In this document: positions 1-6,092 of the stretch, piece after piece
Numbering within the stretch: the first letter of the stretch is position 1
Layout: every line of letters starts with the position of its first letter
Assembly (NCBI GenBank): GCA_934122385.1
Contig: CAKOWP010000043.1
Coordinates: forward strand, 1-8,703
Direction: 5' to 3'
DNA length: 8,703 bases
Origin: an uncultured Clostridia bacterium
GTDB taxonomy: Bacteria > Bacillota > Clostridia > TANB77 > CAG-508
The notes under the pieces: generated by a model
Told to the model about the DNA's origin: nothing
Database searches by the model: none
The model's input: the letters and a program-made list of their open reading frames with translations, nothing else
Translations under genes and position numbers: made by a program

Positions 1-51
1 CTAGATTTAATTTTTATTTTAAAATTCAATTTTATTTTTAAAAATTTTGAC

Positions 52-77
52 TATGCAATTGCCAAATAAATTGCATA
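52..77. repeat. 9-bp inverted repeat (hairpin), AT-rich
   Basis: The arms TATGCAATT (52-60) and AATTGCATA (69-77) are perfectly complementary across an 8-base loop. Neither side has a T-run directly after the stem, so it does not look like a standard terminator. It lies downstream of the phosphorylase gene and probably in the upstream region of the next minus-strand gene, outside the window. It could be an operator or a stabilising mRNA hairpin. The rest of 1-120 is AT-rich and I can call no gene in it. Confidence 0.35.
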
Positions 78-120
78 TCCATATATTACCATGGTTTTAT
101 TGAAAAATCAAGAAAAATCG

Positions 121-127
121 TTCGACA
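121..127 (-). promoter_or_regulatory. Possible Spo0A box (TGTCGAA)
   Basis: On the minus strand this reads TGTCGAA within TTTTGTCGAACG, an exact match to the 0A-box core known from spore-forming Bacillota. It lies just past the phosphorylase terminator, where the promoter of a following minus-strand gene would be expected. A 7-base match is expected about once by chance in a window of this size and composition, and I cannot see the target gene. This is a weak call. Confidence 0.2.
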
Positions 128-136
128 AAATATGAC

Positions 137-164
137 AAAAAAGTAGAACAGTTCTATACTGTCC
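137..164 (-). terminator. Intrinsic terminator of the phosphorylase gene
   Basis: Read on the minus strand, GGACAGT (164-158) pairs with ACTGTTC (152-146) around a 5-base loop. That makes a 7-bp stem with one G-T wobble. A TTTTTT run follows at 142-137 after three unpaired bases. It begins 13 bases beyond the stop codon of the phosphorylase. The stem is short, so termination may be leaky. Confidence 0.5.
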
Positions 165-177
165 CACTTGTCTCATT

Positions 178-2745
178 TTATTTTGTAATCCATTTTACCA
201 AATTTAAATTTTCTGAATCTAGCAACATTTCATGTTTTGGCATAACTCTGAAAGTATAGCCATAATTTCCGCCAGTTTTAAGTTCAATTTTTGTTGTATA
301 TTCATAAATTTTATTTTCTTCATCACTAGAAGTTAATTTCATTGGAATAATACTTACATTTTCAACAATGCCATTGTCTAAGATTTTACCATAATAACAT
401 TGAGCTGTAATGTTGTCTACATCAATATTTGGAAGTTGTACTTCACATTTAACTTCAATATTATTTCCTGCATCCATTGTAATGTTATTTAAATTATTTT
501 TTTGTGTAATTTTGATATCTTTCCAATTTGTATATAAATTCTTTTTCCACAAATTAAATTCTGCTACATTATCAACATTTTCATAATATTTTTTAGTTAA
601 ATTGCATAATGGCATATATAAATTATTTGTGTAATCTACAAGCATTCTTGATGTACTATATTTTCCACCTGTTGATGTGATAGAATTTTTCATAATTTTC
701 ATCCATTTTTCTGAAATTCCATTCTCATCTTTTTCATAATATGTTGGTATAATTTTTTCTTCCAATGTATGATACATGCTTTGGCTATCTGCAATATCTT
801 GTTCTTCATATGATGTAAATTCTGCATTTGTTCCAATTGTCCATCCATTTTCTTGGTTGTAGCCTTCTGCCCACCAACCATCTAAAACACTAAAGTTTAT
901 AACTCCATTTACAGATGCTTTTTGTCCACTTGTTCCAGATGCTTCCATTGGTCTTCTTGGATTGTTTAGCCATACATCAACACCACTTACTAAATATCTT
1001 GACATTGCAATGTTGTAATTTTCTAATAAGAATATTTTTCCTTTAAATTGTGGCATCATTGATATTTCGTGTATTCTTTTAATTAAATCTTGTCCTTCTT
1101 TATCTGCTGGATGTGCTTTTCCTGCAAATATTAATTGAACTGGTCTATCTGCATTGTTTAAAATTTGTGTTATTCTTTCTAAATCTTTGAATATCAAAGT
1201 TGCCCTTTTATATGTAGCAAATCTTCTTGCAAATCCTATCGTTAATGCATTTGGATTTAATTTTGATGTTATGTCATTTATTTCTTCATAGCTGTATCCA
1301 GACCTTCTTAATCTATTTGTTGTATTTTCTTTAACTATTTCTAATAATTTTTGTTTTCTTTGTTGATGTATTCCCCATAATTCTTGGTTTGGTATATTAT
1401 TTATATTTTCCCATACTTCATCTTTGAAAATATTATCTTGCCAATATGGAATTAAATATTTGTTATATAATTCTTTTAATGATGGAGCTAACCATGAGCA
1501 TGTGTGAATACCATTTGTTACATATGTTATTGGTGATTCATTTGCTGCAATTTCAGGCCATACATCTCCAAATAATTCTCTTGAAACAGCTCCATGTAAT
1601 TTACTTACACCATTTTTCTTTCCGGCAATCTTTAGAGCTAATATTCCCATATTAAATCCTAGTTCTAATTCTGTACATGGTTTCATTCCTAATTTTAAGA
1701 ATTCCTCTCTGTCTAAGTTTAGTCTTGGCCAGAATCCCTTGAAATATTTTTCAACCAATGCTATTGGGAATATGTCATTTCCAGCTGGAACTGGTGTATG
1801 TGTTGTAAATACTGTTTTTGAGCTTGCTATATCTTTGGCAACTTCAAATGATACTTTCTTTTCTCTTATTATATTTTTAATTAGTTCTAATATTAAGAAA
1901 GCTGAATGTCCTTCATTCATATGATATACAGTTGGATTTAAGCCTAATACTTGTGTTAATAAATTTGTTCCACCCATTCCAAGAACAATTTCCTGTTTTA
2001 TTCTCATTTCTTGGTCTCCACCATATAAACGTAATGTAGTCTCTCTATCTTCTGGTGAATTTTCGTCTATATCAGAATCTAATAAATATAATTTTATTCT
2101 TCCAACATTAATTTGCCATACTTTTAAATATACTTTTCTATTTTCAAATTTTACATATATTTTTAATTCTTCACCATTTCCATCTTTTACTGGATTTATT
2201 GGTAAATTGCTTAATTCTATATTATTATACTCTGTTTCTTGGTCTCCATATCCATTTATTTTTTGATGAAAGTATCCATTTTTATATAATAATCCTACTG
2301 CTACTAATGGAATGCCTAAATCACTTGCAGATTTTAAGTGATCTCCTGATAATATTCCAAGTCCACCTGAATATATTGGTATTGTTTGATCTAATCCATA
2401 TTCTGCTGAAAAATATGCAATTAAATCATTTTTGTTTTCTGGATATTTATTTGCAAACCAAGTATTTTTACTTGTAACATAATCATTAAATTCTTTTGCA
2501 AGTCTATCATATTCTTTTAAAAATTCTGCATTTGTTGCAACTGCTTCTAATCTTTCTTGTGATACTTGTTTTAAAAATTTTACAGGATTTTTTTCACATG
2601 TTTCCCATAAGTCTTTGTCTATTTTTTTGAATAGTCTTAGGAATTCTGTATTCCATGACCACCATAGATTATTTGATATTTCTGATAATTTTTCAATTCT
2701 TTTTGGTAACTGTGGATTTACAGTTATTTTGTTAAATATGTACAT
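178..2745 (-). CDS. glgP: Alpha-glucan (glycogen/maltodextrin) phosphorylase, GT35
   Basis: This cytoplasmic PLP-dependent enzyme releases glucose-1-phosphate from the non-reducing ends of alpha-1,4-glucans using phosphate, feeding stored glycogen or imported maltodextrin into glycolysis. The 855 residues fit the bacterial/archaeal subfamily that carries an N-terminal DUF3417 domain (about residues 13-105, with NNLWWSWN at 25-32) before the catalytic GT35 fold. Visible motifs are AEYGLDQTIPIYSGGLGILS (114-133), HMNEGHS (275-281), VTNGIHT (409-415), GFARRFATYKRA (504-515) and the cofactor loop EASGTSGQKA (601-610), where K609 is the expected Schiff-base lysine. A roughly 100-residue beta-rich tail follows residue 750. 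The start is well set: AAGGAGG at 2754-2760 is 8 bases before the ATG. The 109-base gap upstream is AT-rich and shows neither a convincing promoter nor a terminator, so it may be read through from the small gene before it. The frame is intact. The choice between glycogen and maltodextrin as main substrate is open. Confidence 0.95.
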   Translation of the reverse strand: MYIFNKITVNPQLPKRIEKLSEISNNLWWSWNTEFLRLFKKIDKDLWETCEKNPVKFLKQVSQERLEAVATNAEFLKEYDRLAKEFNDYVTSKNTWFANKYPENKNDLIAYFSAEYGLDQTIPIYSGGLGILSGDHLKSASDLGIPLVAVGLLYKNGYFHQKINGYGDQETEYNNIELSNLPINPVKDGNGEELKIYVKFENRKVYLKVWQINVGRIKLYLLDSDIDENSPEDRETTLRLYGGDQEMRIKQEIVLGMGGTNLLTQVLGLNPTVYHMNEGHSAFLILELIKNIIREKKVSFEVAKDIASSKTVFTTHTPVPAGNDIFPIALVEKYFKGFWPRLNLDREEFLKLGMKPCTELELGFNMGILALKIAGKKNGVSKLHGAVSRELFGDVWPEIAANESPITYVTNGIHTCSWLAPSLKELYNKYLIPYWQDNIFKDEVWENINNIPNQELWGIHQQRKQKLLEIVKENTTNRLRRSGYSYEEINDITSKLNPNALTIGFARRFATYKRATLIFKDLERITQILNNADRPVQLIFAGKAHPADKEGQDLIKRIHEISMMPQFKGKIFLLENYNIAMSRYLVSGVDVWLNNPRRPMEASGTSGQKASVNGVINFSVLDGWWAEGYNQENGWTIGTNAEFTSYEEQDIADSQSMYHTLEEKIIPTYYEKDENGISEKWMKIMKNSITSTGGKYSTSRMLVDYTNNLYMPLCNLTKKYYENVDNVAEFNLWKKNLYTNWKDIKITQKNNLNNITMDAGNNIEVKCEVQLPNIDVDNITAQCYYGKILDNGIVENVSIIPMKLTSSDEENKIYEYTTKIELKTGGNYGYTFRVMPKHEMLLDSENLNLVKWITK

Positions 2746-2854
2746 TTTTATTTCCTCCTTAGTATTTTTTACTTAAATTTTTCTTTTTGTTTTTTTATTA
2801 TTTTTTTCATTGTGTTCTTTTTTATTGTTTAATTTTTAATTCCATTTTAAATTA

Positions 2855-3199
2855 TTATTTTTCGTCTTGTTCTTTTGCTTTGTTTTCTTGGTATTTTTCT
2901 TCTTGCATATTTGCAGTATCTTCTAATATTTTTTGATATGCTTTAATTCCTATTGGTGCATTTACCGTTTTTTTGAATGCTCTAACTCTTTCTTGTTCAG
3001 TATTATTATTTCTTATTTTTCTTACTGAACATCCAGAATTTTTATTAACCTTCTCATACTTTTCTCCTTGTTCTTCTTTTGTTAGTCCTCTTTTATAATA
3101 GTAATCAAATGGTTTTGTATTTGCACTTTTTTCTACTTTTTTTACTTCTGTAATTATTTTTTTGTTTTCTGAATTCTTGTTTATACTTTCTATTCTCAT
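2855..3199 (-). CDS. Hypothetical Lys/Glu-rich small protein, 114 aa
   Basis: I do not recognise this protein. It is strongly hydrophilic, rich in Lys, Glu and Asn, with a single Cys (about residue 57). It has no signal peptide or membrane segment, so it is probably cytoplasmic. The middle holds FDYYYKRGLTKEEQGEKY, and the last third (AYQKILEDTANMQEEKYQEN) looks helical. It is likely a real gene: GGAGAG at 3207-3212 lies 7 bases before the ATG, and a consensus-like promoter sits just upstream behind a terminator. No terminator separates it from the phosphorylase start 109 bases downstream, so the two may be cotranscribed. That does not establish a role in glucan metabolism. The Lys/Glu bias leaves room for a partly disordered protein. 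Confidence 0.7.
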   Translation of the reverse strand: MRIESINKNSENKKIITEVKKVEKSANTKPFDYYYKRGLTKEEQGEKYEKVNKNSGCSVRKIRNNNTEQERVRAFKKTVNAPIGIKAYQKILEDTANMQEEKYQENKAKEQDEK

Positions 3200-3229
3200 T
3201 TCTAGTCTCTCCTTTTTTATCTCTTTTAT

Positions 3230-3258
3230 ATTATAATAATAAATTTAAAAAAGTACAA
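3230..3258 (-). promoter_or_regulatory. Promoter of the 114-aa gene, overlapping a terminator
   Basis: On the minus strand a perfect TATAAT (3235-3230) lies 17 bases downstream of TTGTAC (3258-3253), a half-match to the TTGACA -35 box. Initiation near 3223 would leave a leader of about 24 bases containing the GGAGAG ribosome site. The -35 element falls inside the stem of the preceding terminator, which suggests that the two signals share sequence. Confidence 0.45.
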
Positions 3259-3284
3259 GTCTTTTTTTATAAAACTTGTACTTT
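3250..3284. terminator. Strong intrinsic terminator after the surface-protein gene
   Basis: AAAGTACAAGT (3250-3260) and ACTTGTACTTT (3274-3284) are perfectly complementary, giving an 11-bp stem with a 13-base loop. On the minus strand the stem runs into a T-tract (TTTTTT, including the stem end), and its first base is 6 bases after the stop codon at 3290. On the plus strand the stem is followed by TTTATTTTTTATTT, so it could work in both directions. It closes the surface-protein unit and insulates the small gene and the phosphorylase. Confidence 0.85.
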
Positions 3285-3289
3285 ATTTT

Positions 3290-4408
3290 TTATTTGTTAT
3301 AGTTTTCATTCTCTTTCATAGCAACATCATAATCAATACCCAAAAAACGAATTTTAGCATATCCATCATCATTTTCATCTATTACCTTGTTTAATCCATC
3401 TAAAATTTCGGCATTTATAAATTTTTTGTTTGAATAGTGAATACTTTGTCCCGTATGGACTATATGATTCTCTGTTGATTCCTCAGAAATAGCATCACAT
3501 CCATCATATCCAGATATATACGAAGAACCTCCAGCACCTGCTTCTTCATTATCAGCGTAGTCATTTGTGGTTCCACCATAATAACCACCACCTGCGCCAG
3601 CAACACCGTCACTGTTGCCAGTTCCATAGCCATCCTGCCCTATTCCAAATTTATAACCACCTGTCTGAGTTCCAGGTAGTGCAATTGCTCTATTAGTCAA
3701 GCCAATAAGTCCTCCTCCTGCACCTCCTTCGGTTTTCCATGAAGCACCTGCTCCCCCTGCTGCAACCATTATTCTTGATTTCAAACTTTCAAAATTATTC
3801 CAATCTCCTGAAACTAATCTAATATCAGTAGCGCCTCCTCCTGCTCCAGCAGCTTCATCATCTCTATTATCCCAAGTTCCAAGGCCACCACCATTATATC
3901 CACCCTTAGAATCTTTTCCACGAGTAGCATCTTCACCTTTTTTTCCTACATAAACATATATTTTTTCACCTTTATTTAAATAAATAATTCCTGATGTATA
4001 GCCACCTTTACCGCCACTTTTTTCTCTATTTCCATCTGCTAATGAACAACCACCTTTTGCTCCCCAACATTGAATTTTATAATATCCATTTTGTTTTATT
4101 TGAAATTCTTGCGAACTTCCTGTGTAATTAAATACTTTAGTTACTCCACTATATGTTTCATTATATATTTCATTTAATATTTTTCCAATTGAAATAGATC
4201 CATTTCCACCAGGCCCACTACTATTCAAATTATAATTTTTATTTCCTCCATCAGCTATAATTTTTCCTTTATTCTCATAATTAGTTTTATAAAACAAATT
4301 AATTGAACCTCCACCAGAAGAGCCACCAATTATGCTTGCAGTAGGTGCAGCTACACCGTTTGAGGAAATTTCTGAATTATTTTTTATTTCATTTGCATAT
4401 ACAATCAA
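3290..4408 (-). CDS. Glycine-rich surface protein, C-terminal fragment (ALK-like glycine-rich domain)
   Basis: This open piece of 372 codons starts at a TTG. It matches the glycine-rich protein family related to the extracellular domain of ALK/LTK receptors (Gly_rich, PF12810-like), seen in bacterial surface and phage proteins. The domain spans about residues 90-357. It opens with a beta-strand pattern (FNYTGSSQEFQIKQNGYYKI), then CWGAKGG (114-120), Gly-rich loops, the hallmark GGGATDIRLV (190-199) and a closing strand GYAKIRFLG (349-357). Residues 1-88 continue the glycine-rich section of the upstream fragment. It has no signal peptide. A GGAGG lies only 4 bases before the TTG, and those bases encode Gly-Gly in the restored reading, so independent initiation is doubtful. 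The stop is followed at once by a strong terminator. It probably acts, or acted, as the exposed ligand-binding or structural end of an adhesin; no ligand is visible. Confidence 0.7.
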   Translation of the reverse strand: MIVYANEIKNNSEISSNGVAAPTASIIGGSSGGGSINLFYKTNYENKGKIIADGGNKNYNLNSSGPGGNGSISIGKILNEIYNETYSGVTKVFNYTGSSQEFQIKQNGYYKIQCWGAKGGCSLADGNREKSGGKGGYTSGIIYLNKGEKIYVYVGKKGEDATRGKDSKGGYNGGGLGTWDNRDDEAAGAGGGATDIRLVSGDWNNFESLKSRIMVAAGGAGASWKTEGGAGGGLIGLTNRAIALPGTQTGGYKFGIGQDGYGTGNSDGVAGAGGGYYGGTTNDYADNEEAGAGGSSYISGYDGCDAISEESTENHIVHTGQSIHYSNKKFINAEILDGLNKVIDENDDGYAKIRFLGIDYDVAMKENENYNK

Positions 4409-4416
4409 TAAACCTC

Positions 4417-4560
4417 CGCGTTCCGGTTTGCACCTAATAAATATCTATCCAAAGATCCAACTATATAGTTTTCTCCTGAAGCATATCCACCTCCGTGAAG
4501 TATTTCCTACACCACCGAGATAAAGAATACGTCCAATATGATCCGTGAAGTTGTCGATTT
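4417..4560 (-). other. Cluster of three apparent frame slips in the surface gene
   Basis: Three positions need a one-base change to keep the protein continuous. The first, near 4555-4558 after GGTGGK, lacks one base: AAA TC-GAC AAC. The second, near 4495-4497 after GGVGNTS, has one extra base: TCA C GGA GGT. The third, near 4417-4422, lacks one base: AAC GC-GGA GGT. All three sit at CG dinucleotides, which are uncommon in this AT-rich sequence. None is at a homopolymer or short tandem repeat, so classical slipped-strand phase variation is not supported. The clustering suggests either a local error-prone event or a basecalling/assembly artefact. Confidence 0.65.
4492..4550. repeat. 9-bp direct repeat flanking the frame-slip zone
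   Basis: TCCGTGAAG occurs at 4492-4500 and 4542-4550, 50 bases apart, which is not a multiple of three. The copy at 4492-4500 contains the second frame slip, and the first slip lies just beyond the other copy. It may be chance, or may mark a recombination or template-switch event that damaged the gene. Confidence 0.4.
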
Positions 4561-5970
4561 ACCACCAGTTCCACCATTGTCGGACCCCTTCTCTCCACTA
4601 TAGTATATATATCCATGTCCATCTCCACCTTGGTAATTAGAATGATATGTTCCTCCTCCACCAGTACCTCCAGAATAGCTCGTTCCCATACCTCCATTTT
4701 GAGTAACACCAGTAAGAGCCGAAAAATACAGTACTCTTGCGGCACAAGTTCCTGAACCTCCACCACCTGTTTTTCTATTATAACCATGTCTTCCAGAATT
4801 TCCATTTAGAAAATTGTATTCATTAGTATACTCACTTGTTGCAGCTATTTGACCTTCTCCTCCCTCAGCTCCAACAGCTGGTACATATTCATAACTATTA
4901 TCTGAATTTTTCCACAAATACACATTTTGTCCTTCTGCCTTAGCTCCTCTTGCTGTCATAGAAATTGTACCATTATTGGTTAATGTTCCTGTACAATAAA
5001 CAAACATTCCTTTTGTCCCACCAAAGCCATCTTTACTTGCATATGATGTTAATGTTACTCCGTCATCAATAGTTAAATCACCATTTACTTTTAAAACAAT
5101 CATGTTCTTAGCATATTCATTTGCATTTGCAACATCCTGTTCTGATCCAAATGCTGAATTCGTATCTAAATTCAAATTGCTATCAAATGAATACACTTTT
5201 AAATTATATATTTCATCATTAACGCTTACATTATATAATCCAGTTTTAATATCATCTTTTTCTACGGCAGATATTAAACTTTCTGCTTCAATATTCCCCT
5301 CTGTTTGGTTTGTATCTACTTCAAATTTTTTATTTAGTGTTACAGCCTGGCTATTTTTTGTATTTTCTATTTTAGCAGAAATCGTTACTGTATTGTCATC
5401 ATTAACTAAATTACTTGATTTTAAATCATAATCATGTAAAGCTATTTTTCCTGTTCCCTCTATCCAATCACTGTTTTTTCCTATTTTATAGTAAGTTTTA
5501 TATCCATCAATTGAGGTCATATTATCAATGTCTATAACTTTATAGCCATTCTGTTCTTTTACTTTATCGATTTTTACTCCATTATCATTGATAAAATCGT
5601 CATTCGCATTTATTGTATACTCATAAATGTTTTCATTGTCTATCGATTTTACTTTGAATATATAATTTTGATCCTTATCCATTACATAGTCAAATGAAAT
5701 TTGTTTTTTGTTATTTCCTATAACTTTGTTATTAGAATATTCCACATAATCTATGCCGTCTATATCATTTATTGTAATTAATGTTTTTAGTTTATTTGCA
5801 GTTGAATTATCATAAACTTGATATGATATTTTTATCGTTTTTTCATTTTTAAATCCAATTTTTATTATTTTTTCCATGATATTAAATTTATAATTTAATA
5901 AAAACGCCACTACCACTATTGTAATTACTACTATCGTTGAACATAATAACATTTTTCTTTTTTTATTCAT
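4507..5970 (-). CDS. Glycine-rich surface protein, N-terminal fragment (membrane anchor and stalk)
   Basis: This open piece of 487 codons has a clear start: AGGAGGG at 5982-5988, 11 bases before the ATG. Residues 1-7 are basic and a single hydrophobic segment (about 8-25) follows. There is no lipobox and no obvious cleavage site, so it is probably an uncleaved signal anchor with the rest outside. Residues 40-225 look like two or three small beta-rich domains. The first glycine-rich region begins near 290 with NGDLTIDDGVTLTS, then GTLTNNGTISMTARGAKAEG and YLWKNSDNSYEYVPAVG, then Gly-rich loops (400-470). I recall this pattern from Clostridia surface proteins, but cannot confirm it here. The real sequence ends at about K471; the last 16 residues (STTSRI to FFISVV) are out-of-frame tail after the first slip. 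It follows the prepilin-like gene by 122 bases on the same strand. Confidence 0.75.
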   Translation of the reverse strand: MNKKRKMLLCSTIVVITIVVVAFLLNYKFNIMEKIIKIGFKNEKTIKISYQVYDNSTANKLKTLITINDIDGIDYVEYSNNKVIGNNKKQISFDYVMDKDQNYIFKVKSIDNENIYEYTINANDDFINDNGVKIDKVKEQNGYKVIDIDNMTSIDGYKTYYKIGKNSDWIEGTGKIALHDYDLKSSNLVNDDNTVTISAKIENTKNSQAVTLNKKFEVDTNQTEGNIEAESLISAVEKDDIKTGLYNVSVNDEIYNLKVYSFDSNLNLDTNSAFGSEQDVANANEYAKNMIVLKVNGDLTIDDGVTLTSYASKDGFGGTKGMFVYCTGTLTNNGTISMTARGAKAEGQNVYLWKNSDNSYEYVPAVGAEGGEGQIAATSEYTNEYNFLNGNSGRHGYNRKTGGGGSGTCAARVLYFSALTGVTQNGGMGTSYSGGTGGGGTYHSNYQGGDGHGYIYYSGEKGSDNGGTGGKSTTSRIILDVFFISVV

Positions 5971-6018
5971 ATTATAAACTTCCCTCCTATTATTCTATAT
6001 TTATGTTAGAATCATTCA

Positions 6019-6024
6019 ATTATA
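6019..6024 (-). promoter_or_regulatory. Possible -10 box upstream of the glycine-rich gene
   Basis: A perfect TATAAT is present on the minus strand, about 30 bases before the AGGAGGG ribosome site. The position 17 bases upstream (AATTTT) is a poor -35 box. In DNA this AT-rich, an isolated TATAAT is weak evidence. The gene may be transcribed from here, from the prepilin-like gene, or both. Confidence 0.25.
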
Positions 6025-6046
6025 TTAGCATTTTTACTACTAAAAT

Positions 6047-6064
6047 TTAATTTAATTAAATTAA
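6047..6064. repeat. Perfect 18-bp A/T palindrome between the two surface genes
   Basis: TTAATTTAATTAAATTAA is fully self-complementary. It lies in the 122-base gap between the prepilin-like and glycine-rich genes. On the minus strand it is followed only by AATTTTAG, without a proper T-run, so as an A/T-only stem it would terminate poorly. It may be a binding site, an mRNA processing or attenuation hairpin, or composition noise. Confidence 0.35.
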
Positions 6065-6092
6065 TATTATTAATTTTTTTATTTAAATAAAA

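Larger units (their letters stand above)
3290..5970 (-). pseudogene. Glycine-rich membrane-anchored surface protein, broken by frame slips
   Basis: This is the whole locus, described in two open pieces below. Sequence similar to one continuous glycine-rich protein passes through two frames across 4417-4560. The mod-0 frame runs from the start codon to K471. The other frame then reads DNFTDHIGRILYLGGVGNTS. The first frame resumes with GGGYASGENYIVGSLDRYLL. The second frame takes over again with GGLLIVYANEIKNN and runs to the stop. Three one-base changes (net one missing base) restore about 893 residues. The restored protein has an N-terminal anchor, beta-rich stalk, first glycine-rich region and ALK-like glycine-rich domain. 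There is no LPXTG sorting signal. Both halves look well conserved, so any inactivation is recent; sequencing or assembly error in this short stretch is a real alternative. Confidence 0.75.

Noticed and set aside
1446..2477. Plus-strand open frames inside the phosphorylase gene, and similar ones opposite the ATPase and surface genes
   Set aside because: They are antisense shadows of well-supported genes, with Leu/Ile/His-rich translations, no ribosome sites and no recognisable domain.
4408..4417. TTG at 4408 with GGAGG just upstream as the start of a separate gene
   Set aside because: The spacing is only 4 bases, the GGAGG encodes Gly-Gly in the restored protein, and the reading frame already carries family-like sequence (GGLLIVYANE) across the TTG.
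4461..4805. Open frame of 114 codons overlapping the broken surface gene in the third minus-strand frame
   Set aside because: It has no ribosome site, and its composition is an out-of-frame reading of glycine-rich codons (runs of Val, Glu and Leu). The frame-switch path restoring the surface protein does not use it.
3500..4900. DNA tandem repeats in the glycine-rich coding region
   Set aside because: The repeated look comes from Gly codon clusters of varying spacing and sequence. I find no fixed repeat unit.
6047..6080. A/T palindromes after the prepilin-like gene as its terminator
   Set aside because: The stems contain only A and T, and no T-run follows on the minus strand. The neighbouring 13-base repeat has T's only on the plus-strand side, where no gene ends.
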